Source of the DNA: Stutzerimonas frequens
Lineage (GTDB): Bacteria; Pseudomonadota; Gammaproteobacteria; Pseudomonadales; Pseudomonadaceae
DNA length: 64,000 bases
Assembly: GCF_024448335.1 (NCBI RefSeq)
Contig: NZ_JAMOHM010000001.1
Coordinates: forward strand, 434,001-498,000
Reading direction: 5' to 3'
Position 1 is the first letter of the stretch. Each line of letters opens with the position of its first letter. Below are positions 1 through 8,397 of the stretch, in pieces. Under the pieces are notes generated by a model. The model saw only the letters and a list, made by a program, of their open reading frames with translations, did no database searches and was not told where the DNA came from. The position numbers were made by a program, and so were the translations under genes.

Positions 1-1842
1 GCCATGGTCCGGCGCATCTTCCAGTCAGACAACCCGCCACCCATCGACGCCTTCGACTGCATCATCGTCGACGAAGCTCACCGCGGTTACACCCTCGACC
101 AGGAAATGACTGAAGGTGAGCTGGCGGTGCGCGACCACAGCCAGTACCTCTCGCAGTACCGCCGTGTGCTCGATTACTTCGACGCCTGCCGCATCGGCCT
201 TACCGCCACGCCGGCCAAGCACACCAGCGAAGTGTTCGGCGCGCCGATCTTCACCTACAGCTATCGCGAAGCGGTGGCCGACGACTGGCTGATCGATCAC
301 GAACCGCCGATCCGCTACCAGACCCTGCTCAGCCAGAACGGCATTCACTTCGCCAAGGGCGAGAGCGTCAGCATCATCGATACCGCCACTGGCGAGGTGG
401 ACGTGGCCGAGCTGGAGGACGAGCTCGACTTCGAGATCGAGTCCTTCAACCGCCGCGTGATTACAGCCGGTTTCGACAAGGTGATCTGCGCGCAGCTGGC
501 CCAGGAGCTGGACCCTTCAGGCGATGAGAAAGCCATGATCTTCTGCGTCAACCAGGCCCACGCCGAGCGCGTGAAGAACCTGCTCGACGAAGCCTTCAAA
601 GACGTTCACGGCGATGACTACAACCAGGCCGCCGTGCAGATCATCACCGGGCAGAGCGACAAGGTCGAACAGCTGATCCGCCAGTACAAGAACGAGCGCT
701 ACCCGAGCATCGCCATCACCGTCGACCTGCTCACCACCGGCATCGATGTGCCACGCATCTGCCACCTGGTGTTCATGCGCCGGGTACGCTCGCGCATCCT
801 CTATGAACAGATGAAGGGCCGTGCCACGCGTCGCTGCGACGAGATCGGCAAGACCGTGTTCCGGATTTACGACCCGGTCGACCTGTACGCCAGCCTCGAA
901 CCGGTGGGCACCATGAAGCCGCTGGTGAAAGACCCGAGCATCAGCCTGGAACAGCTGGTCAGCGAGCTGACCAATCCCGCCAGCCTCGACGCGCCCGGCA
1001 GCCAGCCCGACAGCAGTCATGCCCATGATGTGCTCGACCAGCTCAGCCAGCGGGTGATGCGCATCCTGCGCAAGGCCAGCCACAAGGCCGAGAGCAAACC
1101 GACCCTCAAGAGCAAACTCGACGAGCTGGAAAACACGTGGGGAGTGGCACCAGACAAACTGCACCAGCACCTGCACGGGCTCGGCCCGCAGCAGGCCGCG
1201 CAGTTCATCCGTCAGCACAGCCAGCTGCTCGACCAGCTTGCCACCGTCAATGCCCTGCTCGGCTCGGAAAACTACCCGGTGATCTCCACTCACACGGACG
1301 AGCTGATGGTCCGCGAGCAGAACTACGGCGCCAACCAGAAGCCCGCCGACTACCTGGAAAGCTTCAACGATTTCATCCGGAACCAGCTCAACCAGTCGGT
1401 GGCCCTCGGCGTGGTGGTCAACCGCCCGCAGGACCTGACCCGCGAACAGCTGCGCGAAGTGCGCCTGCTGCTCGATGGGCATGGCTATAGCGAAGTGAAT
1501 CTGCAAAGCGCATGGCGCAACCAGACCAACCAGGAAATCGCCGCCAGCATCGTCGGCTTCATCCGCCGCGCCGCGCTTGGCGAAGCCCTGCTGCCGTTCG
1601 AGCAACGCGTGGCCAAGGCCATGGAGAAGATCTACGCCCTGCAGCAATGGACACCAGTTCAGCGCAAGTGGCTGGAGCGCCTGGCCAAGCAGCTAGTGCA
1701 TGAGGTCGTGATCGACGAAAAGCAGATCGGCGAGGCGTTCAGGAACGACGGCGGCAGCACCCGGTTGGACAAGATGCTTGGTGGGCATCTCGCTGTGGTT
1801 CTGGAGGCGTTGAATGACAACCTTTGGCCGCAGGTGGGGTGA
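1..1842 (+). CDS. hsdR: Type I restriction enzyme R subunit, 5' end outside window
   Basis: Motor and nuclease subunit of a type I restriction-modification complex; it translocates DNA using ATP and cleaves when HsdM/HsdS meet unmethylated sites. The reading frame is open from base 1, so the N-terminal nuclease domain and Walker A lie upstream and cannot be judged. Visible are the DEAH box (VDEAH, about residue 22 of the visible part), GLTATP (motif III region), TTGIDVP and QMKGRATR (motifs V/VI), then a long helical C-terminus ending in LNDNLW that resembles the EcoEI-type R C-terminal domain. It reads in the same direction as the AAA/TOPRIM pair and hsdM/hsdS, but here hsdR comes first, whereas many loci have hsdM-hsdS-hsdR. 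No stop or frameshift is seen in the visible 613 codons. Confidence 0.93.
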   Translation, partial: AMVRRIFQSDNPPPIDAFDCIIVDEAHRGYTLDQEMTEGELAVRDHSQYLSQYRRVLDYFDACRIGLTATPAKHTSEVFGAPIFTYSYREAVADDWLIDHEPPIRYQTLLSQNGIHFAKGESVSIIDTATGEVDVAELEDELDFEIESFNRRVITAGFDKVICAQLAQELDPSGDEKAMIFCVNQAHAERVKNLLDEAFKDVHGDDYNQAAVQIITGQSDKVEQLIRQYKNERYPSIAITVDLLTTGIDVPRICHLVFMRRVRSRILYEQMKGRATRRCDEIGKTVFRIYDPVDLYASLEPVGTMKPLVKDPSISLEQLVSELTNPASLDAPGSQPDSSHAHDVLDQLSQRVMRILRKASHKAESKPTLKSKLDELENTWGVAPDKLHQHLHGLGPQQAAQFIRQHSQLLDQLATVNALLGSENYPVISTHTDELMVREQNYGANQKPADYLESFNDFIRNQLNQSVALGVVVNRPQDLTREQLREVRLLLDGHGYSEVNLQSAWRNQTNQEIAASIVGFIRRAALGEALLPFEQRVAKAMEKIYALQQWTPVQRKWLERLAKQLVHEVVIDEKQIGEAFRNDGGSTRLDKMLGGHLAVVLEALNDNLWPQVG

Positions 1843-2003
1843 AAGGCGTAATCGGTGCTCGGGTGGCTGAACACCATGCCGTCTTTGGTGGAGGGAGTGT
1901 CCGCTGCTCCAGGACCGCGGACACTGAAAGCATGATTAGCCCGATAGCACAAGCGCTCTAGCAGGACCACATGTCAGAGACCGCGCTGGTAAATTCAGTT
2001 TGC

Positions 2004-2045
2004 AAGAATCAGCAAACAAGCTAAGAATCAACAAAATTTTGTTGA
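2004..2045. promoter_or_regulatory. Direct repeats plus 18-bp perfect palindrome upstream of the AAA gene
   Basis: Two 13-base copies, AAGAATCAGCAAA (2004-2016) and AAGAATCAACAAA (2023-2035), differ at one base and are offset by 19 bp. The second runs into a perfect palindrome, TCAACAAAATTTTGTTGA (2028-2045), ending 12 bases before the ATG at 2058. The stretch is AT-rich compared with its surroundings. It looks like an operator or a control element in the 5' leader of the ATPase-TOPRIM module; which protein binds is unknown. Confidence 0.5.
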
Positions 2046-2057
2046 AGTCCAGAAAAT

Positions 2058-3242
2058 ATGATCAAGTCGCTGCGGTTCTCCAACTTCTACAGCTTCGCCG
2101 ATGAAGCGCAGGTCGACTTCTCTCTCGGCAAGAAGCCCACCCCTTCCGGCTTTGATATCGAGCTGGCGGGCTACCGCCTGAACAAGGTGATCGCCGTGGT
2201 AGGCGCCAACGGCTCGGGCAAGACACAGCTCATCAAGCCGCTGGCCTTCCTTAAATGGTTCATCTGCGACTCCTTCCTGCAGGGCGATCCAGATGCCGGC
2301 ATCGTCTATTCTCCTCATCTGCTGCGCGCGGACGAGGACACCCGCTTGGAAGTCGACTTCCTCCTGCAAGGGGTCGAACACCGCTATCAGTTGACGATGA
2401 ATGGCGGGCGAGTGGTGAGCGAGGTTCTACTGGCCAGAACCAGCAGCCAGTTCAGCTACCTGTTCCGCCGCGAGCGCTCGGGGGATGGCTTCACCTTCAA
2501 GCAGAAGGGCTTTCCGTTCCCGAAGTCCCAGGCCCAGGGGCTGCGCAGCAATGCCTCGTTGCTGGCGGCCGCGTACAGCTACGACATCAAGGAAGCCCGC
2601 CCCTTCATCGAGTACTTCCGTCGTGTGGTGAGCAACGTCGCCAGCACGGGCCGCCATCACTTCCAGCAGGGGGCGCTGTTCAGTTCGGCCGAGAGCTACG
2701 AACGCTCTCCGGTCATCAAGGCCCGCATGGTCGCGGCCATGCCCGGACTGGATCTAGGACTGTCCGGTGTCGATATCCGCCCGCTGGATATCACCACGGA
2801 GGATGGCAAGAGCGCCCAGATCTACATGCCCTTCGGCCAGCACCACAGCAATGATGGGCGGACCTTCGAGCTGAGCTTCTTCGAGGAGTCCAGCGGCACC
2901 CAGTCGGCCTTCGTACTGCTCGAGCGGCTGCTGACCGCGCTGGAGTATGGCGGCCTCGCCGTGATCGACGAAATCGACAACGACCTGCACCCCCACCTGA
3001 TGCCACGGATTCTCGACTGGTTCCGCTTCGAACACAGCAATCCGCATCAGGCCCAGTTAATCTTCACCTGCCACACCCCGGAGTTGCTCAATCATCTGCA
3101 GAAGCACCAGCTCTATCTGTGCGAAAAGCGTGACCAGCGCTCCGAGGCCTGGCGGCTGGATGAAGTACAGGGGCTGCGAGCTGACGATAATTTGTACGCC
3201 AAATACATGGCCGGTGCGCTGGGCGGGGTACCGGAGCTATGA
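2058..3242 (+). CDS. AAA/ABC-like ATPase of a RloA/AbiLi/PARIS-AriA-like defence module
   Basis: A 394-residue SMC/OLD-like ATPase. The N-terminus starts in the style of the family (IKSLRFSNFYSF), Walker A is GANGSGKT at residues 49-56, an ABC-signature-like SSGTQ lies near residue 277, and Walker B with catalytic Glu is LAVIDEIDNDLHP near 300. It ends with a D-loop/H-switch region (FTCHTPELLN) and a tail of the form YMAGALGGVP, which I associate with ATPases paired with RloB/TOPRIM partners. The ATGA at 3239-3242 overlaps the next gene, so the two are likely translationally coupled. Known relatives (RloA 'R-linked ORF' in Campylobacter hsd loci, AbiLi, AriA of PARIS) work in anti-phage abortive infection. 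Family is clear; assignment to a named system is inference. The ribosome site is weak, and an 18-bp palindrome lies just upstream. Confidence 0.75.
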   Translation: MIKSLRFSNFYSFADEAQVDFSLGKKPTPSGFDIELAGYRLNKVIAVVGANGSGKTQLIKPLAFLKWFICDSFLQGDPDAGIVYSPHLLRADEDTRLEVDFLLQGVEHRYQLTMNGGRVVSEVLLARTSSQFSYLFRRERSGDGFTFKQKGFPFPKSQAQGLRSNASLLAAAYSYDIKEARPFIEYFRRVVSNVASTGRHHFQQGALFSSAESYERSPVIKARMVAAMPGLDLGLSGVDIRPLDITTEDGKSAQIYMPFGQHHSNDGRTFELSFFEESSGTQSAFVLLERLLTALEYGGLAVIDEIDNDLHPHLMPRILDWFRFEHSNPHQAQLIFTCHTPELLNHLQKHQLYLCEKRDQRSEAWRLDEVQGLRADDNLYAKYMAGALGGVPEL

Positions 3243-3762
3243 GCAGGACAGCGCGCAAGGGACGGCGCAGCGTCATGCGCAGCACCCTATTGGTGGTGGG
3301 AGAAGGGCCGACGACTGGGCTTTCATCAGCCATATGAAGGAGCTGTACTGCCCGCGCAACAGTGGCCTGAGCGTCAAGGTCGAGCCCGGTGATGGAGGCT
3401 CGCCCGGCAATGTGATCACCCATGCCATCCGTGCGCACAAGAACAAGGATTACGACCGACGCCTCTTCCTGCTGGATGCCGATCTACCGCCCAGCGATGC
3501 CGAGCGCAAGCGGGCAGCAGCGGCTGGTTATGAAATCATCCTATGGCAACCGCAGTGCCTGGAGGGAGCCCTGCTGGAGACGCTGGGCGAGCCGGTGCGC
3601 GGTCACGAAACCAGCCGGCAGCTCAAGGCCCGCCTGCATCCCCGCCTGGCCGGCCGGCACACTGACGCGGCCGCCTATGCTGTGCCGTTTCCCCGCCCGG
3701 TGCTGGATGCCACCGGCAATCTTTCGATTGTCTCGTTGCGCACGGCGTTGCTGAGTCCCTAA
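3239..3762 (+). pseudogene. RloB/AbiLii-like TOPRIM protein, broken by a one-base frameshift
   Basis: Starting at the coupled ATG 3239, translation gives a basic N-terminus then TLLVVGEGPT, the expected TOPRIM beta-strand with its catalytic Glu, but hits TGA at 3335-3337 after 32 codons. The continuation is in the frame one position over: DWAFISHMKELY follows directly from 3313 and runs to the stop at 3760-3762. Adding one base in 3308-3313 would restore GEGPT-DWAF and give a protein of about 174 residues. Downstream, LLDADLPP supplies the TOPRIM DxD and LWQPQCLEGALLETL resembles the conserved RloB 'NPCFE-WLL' region. It is either a real inactivating deletion, an assembly error, or less likely recoding. 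An internal ATG at 3334 could start a fragment lacking the catalytic Glu. The longer upstream frame from 3130 is an artefact that overlaps the ATPase. Confidence 0.7.
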
Positions 3763-3877
3763 GCCAGGGCGCTCACGTCGGAGCCATGCTGCACCGGCCC
3801 GCAACTTGCCAAACCTCCTACCTGGCAATACCCTCGCCAGCACATACCCGCCATGCCTCTGACTGCCCCGGCAGCCA

Positions 3878-3905
3878 CGCACAAATCGTGCGGGTTTTTT
3901 ATTTC
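3878..3905 (+). terminator. Short Rho-independent terminator
   Basis: CGCAC (3878-3882), loop AAATC, GTGCG (3888-3892), then GG and a run of six T plus further T-rich bases. The stem is only 5 bp, so termination may be partial. It lies between the TOPRIM gene and hsdM. Confidence 0.5.
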
Positions 3906-3920
3906 TGGCCAGGAAGCCCC

Positions 3921-5468
3921 ATGACCAACTCCGATATCGTCCAGAAGCTCTGGAACCTCTGCGACGTCCTGCGCGACGACGGCATCAACTACAGCGACTA
4001 CGTCACCGAGCTGGTGCTGCTGCTGTTCATCAAGATGGAATACGAGCAGGTGCTGAACAACGACAGCTTCGGCCACAAGCTGCCCGAGGGCGCGCGCTGG
4101 CCGGACCTGGCTGGCAAGTCCGGGCTCACCCTGCTCGACCATTACAAGCAGATGTTGCTCGACCTGGGCAAGAACCCGGACCCGCTGATCGCCGCCATAT
4201 ACGCCGATGCGCAGACGCGCCTGAAGGAGCCGCGCCACCTCGAGCAGCTGATCAAGAGCCTCGACGGCATCGACTGGTTCAGCGCCCGCGAGGACGGCCT
4301 CGGCGACCTCTACGAAGGCCTGCTGGAAAAGAACGCCAGCGAGACCAAATCCGGTGCCGGCCAGTACTTCACCCCGCGCCCCCTGATCGACAGCATCATC
4401 CGCTGCATCAAGCCGCAGCCGGGCGAGACCATTCAGGACCCGGCCGCCGGCACCGCAGGCTTTCTCATCGCCGCCGACGCCTACATCAAGCAGCACACCG
4501 ACGACCTCTACGATCTCGACGACAAGGCCCGCCGCTTCCAGCGCACCGAGGCCTACGTGGGCGTCGAGCTGGTGCCCGGCACCCGCCGCCTAGCGCTGAT
4601 GAACTGCCTGTTGCACGGCATGGAAGGCGACGCCGAGGGCGTGGTGCACCTGGGCAACGCCCTCGGCCAGACCGGCGCGGGGCTGCCAAAGGTGGACATC
4701 ATCCTCTCCAACCCGCCATTCGGCACCGCCAAGGGCGGCGGCGGGCCGACCCGCGACGACCTCACCTACAAGACCAGCAACAAGCAGCTGGCCTTTCTCC
4801 AGCACATCTACCGCGGCCTCAAGCCCGGCGGGCGGGCCGCCGTGGTGCTGCCGGACAACGTTCTGTTCGAGGCCGGCGTCGGCACCGAGGTGCGCCGCGA
4901 CCTGATGGACAAGTGCAACCTGCACACCATCCTGCGCCTGCCCACTGGCATCTTCTACGCCCAGGGCGTGAAGACTAACGTGTTGTTCTTCCAGAAAGGC
5001 ACGGCCGACAACCCACGCCAGGAAGAGCGCTGCACCAGGCGCGTATGGATCTACGACCTGCGCAGCAACATGCCCAGCTTCGGCAAGCGTACCCCGTTCG
5101 GCCCCACCCACCTCAAGCCGTTCGAAGACGCCTATGGCGAGGACCCGCACGGCGGCAGCCCGCGCGCCGAGAACGTCGAGGGCATCGGTGAAACCAGCCG
5201 CTTCCGCTGCTTTACCCGTGAGCAGATCCTCGAACGCGGCGACTCGCTGGATATCAGCTGGCTCAAGGACGAAGGCAGCCTCGACGCCGCCGACCTCCCC
5301 GCCCCGGACGTGCTCGCCGGCGAAGCCATGGCCGAACTGACCGAGGCGCTGCATGAGCTGGAAGAACTGATGAAGGCGCTGGGCGCCGGCGATGAAGTGG
5401 TGGCGCAGAAGCAGTTGATGGCAGAGGTGATGGGGTTGGCGGTCGCTCAGGAGAATGGGGATGAGTGA
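3921..5468 (+). CDS. hsdM: Type I restriction-modification methyltransferase subunit
   Basis: N6-adenine DNA methyltransferase that forms the M2S1 modification enzyme with HsdS. The 515-residue product has the HsdM helical N-terminal domain (LWNLCDVLRDDGINYSDYV), SAM-binding motif I DPAAGTAGFL near residue 174 and catalytic motif IV NPPFG near residue 264. The ATG at 3921 follows AGGAAG and starts at the conserved domain boundary; the open frame from 3786 crosses the terminator and is rejected. The last 8 bases overlap hsdS, consistent with translational coupling. The length is normal and the gene looks intact. Confidence 0.95.
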   Translation: MTNSDIVQKLWNLCDVLRDDGINYSDYVTELVLLLFIKMEYEQVLNNDSFGHKLPEGARWPDLAGKSGLTLLDHYKQMLLDLGKNPDPLIAAIYADAQTRLKEPRHLEQLIKSLDGIDWFSAREDGLGDLYEGLLEKNASETKSGAGQYFTPRPLIDSIIRCIKPQPGETIQDPAAGTAGFLIAADAYIKQHTDDLYDLDDKARRFQRTEAYVGVELVPGTRRLALMNCLLHGMEGDAEGVVHLGNALGQTGAGLPKVDIILSNPPFGTAKGGGGPTRDDLTYKTSNKQLAFLQHIYRGLKPGGRAAVVLPDNVLFEAGVGTEVRRDLMDKCNLHTILRLPTGIFYAQGVKTNVLFFQKGTADNPRQEERCTRRVWIYDLRSNMPSFGKRTPFGPTHLKPFEDAYGEDPHGGSPRAENVEGIGETSRFRCFTREQILERGDSLDISWLKDEGSLDAADLPAPDVLAGEAMAELTEALHELEELMKALGAGDEVVAQKQLMAEVMGLAVAQENGDE

Positions 5469-6843
5469 GTTGCCGGAGGGGTGGGCAGCGGCGACGCTGA
5501 ATGAACTGCTTGGTGCTGGTGGCCTTTTTTCGGATGGGGACTGGGTTGAGAGTAAAGACCAAGATCCCGATGGCTCAAACAGGTTGCTACAGCTCGCTGA
5601 TATTGGCGACGGTTTCTTTGTCAACAAATCGTCCCGCTTTGTAAATGACGAAAAGTTTTCCAGCCTTAACTGCACAGAGATAAAAGAGGGCGATGTGCTG
5701 ATCGCCCGAATGCCCGATCCCTTAGGGCGGGCTTGCCTGATGCCTGCTATGCCTCAGCGATGCCTGACGGTAGTTGATGTTGCCGTTTTTCGTGTCGGGG
5801 AGACTGGAATTTCAAACAAGTGGCTCATGCACTTTTTAAATTCATCCCCCGTCCGACGAGAAATTGAGCTGAACTCTTCGGGAACCACACGAAAAAGAAT
5901 TTCCAGAGGAAAGCTGGGAGAGATTGTTCTACCTATCCCGCCAATCGCCGAACAAGCCCGCATTGCCGCCAAGCTCGACGAACTGCTGGCCCAGGTCGAT
6001 ACCCTGAAAGCCCGCATCGACGGCATCCCCGCTCTGCTCAAACGCTTCCGCCAATCAGTCCTCGCCGCCGCCGTTTCCGGGCGGTTGACGGATGAATGGC
6101 GCAGCACTCACGGCGTGGGCTCAAATTGGGACAGGACTGCCCTCGACTCAGTATGCCGCGCCGCATTCGATGGTCCATTTGGCTCCAAGCTTAAGTCTGA
6201 TGACTATACGAGCGAGGGCGTTCGGGTGGTGCGGTTAGAAAATATCGGCCACCTAAATTTCATTGCTGAGAAGAACACGTTCATAAGCCTCGAGAAATTC
6301 AAAGAGCTTTCCAAAAACAAGCTTGCGCCAGGAGATATTCTTTTCTCTTCGTTTGTGGATGAGGAAATAAGGGTCTGTCAGCTGCCTGAAAGCGGAGAGG
6401 TCTTCATCAACAAGGCGGATTGTTTCTGTCTTCGCATAGATAAAACGGCTGCAAGTCCTGTTTTCGTAATGTATGCGTTGGCTGCAAGGCGTACTTATCG
6501 CCAGATCAGAGAAGCGGTGCATGGTGCAACGCGGCCTCGAATCAATCTCGGGTTCCTGAAGAGTTTTGAGATCAGCCTTCCCTCGCTTGAGGAACAAACC
6601 GAAATCGTCCGTCGCGTCGAACAGCTCTTCGCCTTCGCCGACCAACTCGAAGCCCGCCTCAAAGCCGCCCAGGCGCGCATCGACCGCCTAACCCAGAGCA
6701 TCCTCGCCAAAGCCTTCCGCGGCGAATTGGTACCCCAGGACCCCAACGATGAACCGGCCAGCGTGCTGCTGGAACGCATCAAGGCCCAACGCGCCGCTGC
6801 GCCCAAGGCCAAACGCGGTCGCCGGGCCGCTGCGCTGAGCTAA
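5461..6843 (+). CDS. hsdS: Type I restriction-modification specificity subunit
   Basis: The 460-residue DNA-recognition subunit sets the bipartite target of HsdM and HsdR. It has two target-recognition domains separated by conserved helical repeats: the first spacer (IAEQARIAAKLDELLAQVDTLKARI) starts near residue 160 and the second (LEEQTEIVRRVEQLFAFADQLEARL) near residue 377. The ATG at 5461 is preferred to 5455 because GGAG at 5450-5453 is correctly spaced from it. Both recognition domains (about 5520-5900 and 6110-6560) are visibly more AT-rich and differ in codon use from the GC-rich spacers, as expected where recognition domains are exchanged by recombination. Intact length. Confidence 0.94.
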   Translation: MSELPEGWAAATLNELLGAGGLFSDGDWVESKDQDPDGSNRLLQLADIGDGFFVNKSSRFVNDEKFSSLNCTEIKEGDVLIARMPDPLGRACLMPAMPQRCLTVVDVAVFRVGETGISNKWLMHFLNSSPVRREIELNSSGTTRKRISRGKLGEIVLPIPPIAEQARIAAKLDELLAQVDTLKARIDGIPALLKRFRQSVLAAAVSGRLTDEWRSTHGVGSNWDRTALDSVCRAAFDGPFGSKLKSDDYTSEGVRVVRLENIGHLNFIAEKNTFISLEKFKELSKNKLAPGDILFSSFVDEEIRVCQLPESGEVFINKADCFCLRIDKTAASPVFVMYALAARRTYRQIREAVHGATRPRINLGFLKSFEISLPSLEEQTEIVRRVEQLFAFADQLEARLKAAQARIDRLTQSILAKAFRGELVPQDPNDEPASVLLERIKAQRAAAPKAKRGRRAAALS

Positions 6844-6870
6844 GCCACTTCATCAGGAAGAAAACGAACC

Positions 6871-7806
6871 ATGTCCGTGCCGACCTACGATCAGTTCATC
6901 GAACCCATCCTGCGTTTTCTCGCCGCCCACCCGGAGGGCGCCACGGCGAGCGAGGCCCACGAAGCGGCTGCCCAGGCATTGGGCCTGAGCGAGGCGCAGC
7001 GGCAGGAAACCACCAACAGCGGCCAGGCCACCTACAAGAACCGTGCAGGCTGGGCGCATGACCGCCTCAAGCGCGCCGGCTTTTCCAACAGCGCCAAGCA
7101 TGGCTACTGGAAACTGACGGGCGACGGACTTGCCTTCGCGCAAAGCAACCCGGCACCGCTGAGCCCAGAGCAGGTCAAGCATCTGGCGATGAGCTACATG
7201 AGCGTGAAGCTGAAGCCGGCGCCGGACGCCGCCTCGCTGGATGAGAGCAGCGACACACAAGCGCTGATCACCCAGGCAGAAATTGCCACCAGCAGCCCAC
7301 AGGAGCGGCTGGATCAGGCGCTGCTCGAGCTGCGCACCAGCGTCGCCGGTGATCTGCTGGACAGCCTGCTGCAGGCGAGCCCGACGCGCTTCGAGCATAT
7401 CGTGCTCGACGTGCTGCATAGCCTGGGTTACGGCGCGAACCGCCAGGCCCTGCAGCAGGTGGGCGGCAGCGGCGATGGCGGTATCGACGGGGTGATCTCG
7501 CTCGATGCGCTGGGGCTGGAAAAGGTCTATGTGCAGGCCAAGCGCTGGCAGAGCACGGTCGGCCGCCCCGAACTGCAGGCCTTCTACGGCGCCCTGGCCG
7601 GGCAGAAAGCACGGCGCGGCGTGTTCATCACCACCTCGGGCTTCACCGCCCAGGCCATCGACTTCGCACGTTCGGTCGAAGGCCTGGTGCTGGTCGATGG
7701 TAAGCGCCTGGTCAACCTGATGCTCGATCACGAGGTTGGCGTCAGCTCGCAGCTCTACAAGGTGCCGAGGCTCGACAGCGACTACTTCGACGAATCGCTC
7801 GGCTGA
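6871..7806 (+). CDS. mrr: Mrr-family restriction endonuclease
   Basis: A 311-residue protein with an N-terminal winged-helix Mrr_N domain (about residues 5-90, ending GYWKLTGDG) and a C-terminal PD-(D/E)xK domain. The catalytic region reads GSGDGGIDGVI then VYVQAKRW (residues about 203-228), giving the Asp and the QxK variant typical of Mrr, followed by GVFITTSGFTAQAIDFA. Mrr enzymes cut modified DNA. It begins 27 bases after hsdS with AGGAAG upstream and probably belongs to the same transcript; a terminator follows it. Co-location with a type I methyltransferase implies that it tolerates the HsdM mark or recognises a different one. Confidence 0.9.
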   Translation: MSVPTYDQFIEPILRFLAAHPEGATASEAHEAAAQALGLSEAQRQETTNSGQATYKNRAGWAHDRLKRAGFSNSAKHGYWKLTGDGLAFAQSNPAPLSPEQVKHLAMSYMSVKLKPAPDAASLDESSDTQALITQAEIATSSPQERLDQALLELRTSVAGDLLDSLLQASPTRFEHIVLDVLHSLGYGANRQALQQVGGSGDGGIDGVISLDALGLEKVYVQAKRWQSTVGRPELQAFYGALAGQKARRGVFITTSGFTAQAIDFARSVEGLVLVDGKRLVNLMLDHEVGVSSQLYKVPRLDSDYFDESLG

Positions 7807-7844
7807 TAGATGCCGCACCGGGTTGTAGGCCGGGGGAAGTCAAA

Positions 7845-7870
7845 GGCTCGCAGAAATGCGGGCCTTTTTC
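7845..7870 (+). terminator. Rho-independent terminator after mrr
   Basis: GGCTCGCA (7845-7852), GAAA tetraloop, TGCGGGCC (7857-7864), with one T-G wobble, followed by five T (7865-7869). Well formed; marks the right end of the defence transcript. Confidence 0.8.
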
Positions 7871-7981
7871 GTTACTGCGCCGCGTACTGGCATGGGCGCT
7901 CAGCTGTAAGTTTCGCCCGCCGCGTTGCCTCCTGGACATGAGCGTGTAGAATCCCGCGCCCCAAAATCAGGAGACAGAACG

Positions 7982-8377
7982 TTGGTGATTCATTACTCCG
8001 CCTCCAATGGCAATGTCGCATGTGGGCGCACGGGATCGAGTCTGAACAGTTCGGCGGACGCCACTCAGGTTTCCTGCAAGCTGTGCCTGCGCAGCGTGGA
8101 AAAGGCGGTAAGCGAGCCTGTACGCAAGACACCGAGCCTCGCCGAACTGCGGGCTGCCGCAAAGGCGGCGAAAACTGTGGCGGTTGCGCCCGCGGCGGTC
8201 GCGACGACTGCAACCACTGCTCCCGCAGCGGCGATCAAGGCCGCTCCGACTGCGCCCGACGCGGCAGCGAAGCCGGGTGCCGTTCCGTCCGTGCGTGCCG
8301 AATGGCACAAGCGCCTCGAGCAGCTGCCGGGACGCAACCGCCAGCCTCGTGGCGTCGCGCGGCAGGCCTTCATCTAG
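7982..8377 (+). CDS. Ala-rich small protein with an N-terminal Cys motif, function unknown
   Basis: Predicted 131 residues from a TTG at 7982 (GTG at 7985 is the alternative); AGGAGA at 7969-7974 fits the TTG, whereas the longer frame from 7925 has no ribosome site. The N-terminal 45 residues contain CGR about 20 residues before CKLC, a spacing that could bind zinc. The middle is a low-complexity Ala/Thr/Pro linker (about residues 62-105), and the C-terminus is a basic segment (RAEWHKRLEQLPGRNRQPRG). No signal peptide or membrane segment. I do not recognise a characterised relative. The next gene converges on it. Confidence 0.6.
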   Translation: MVIHYSASNGNVACGRTGSSLNSSADATQVSCKLCLRSVEKAVSEPVRKTPSLAELRAAAKAAKTVAVAPAAVATTATTAPAAAIKAAPTAPDAAAKPGAVPSVRAEWHKRLEQLPGRNRQPRGVARQAFI

Positions 8378-8397
8378 AACGCCAAGCGTCGCAGCGC

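Noticed and set aside
3130..3762. 210-codon frame from 3130 as the natural TOPRIM gene
   Set aside because: Its first 60 codons overlap the ATPase gene and resemble nothing, while the coupled ATG at 3239 gives the expected TOPRIM N-terminus in the other frame.
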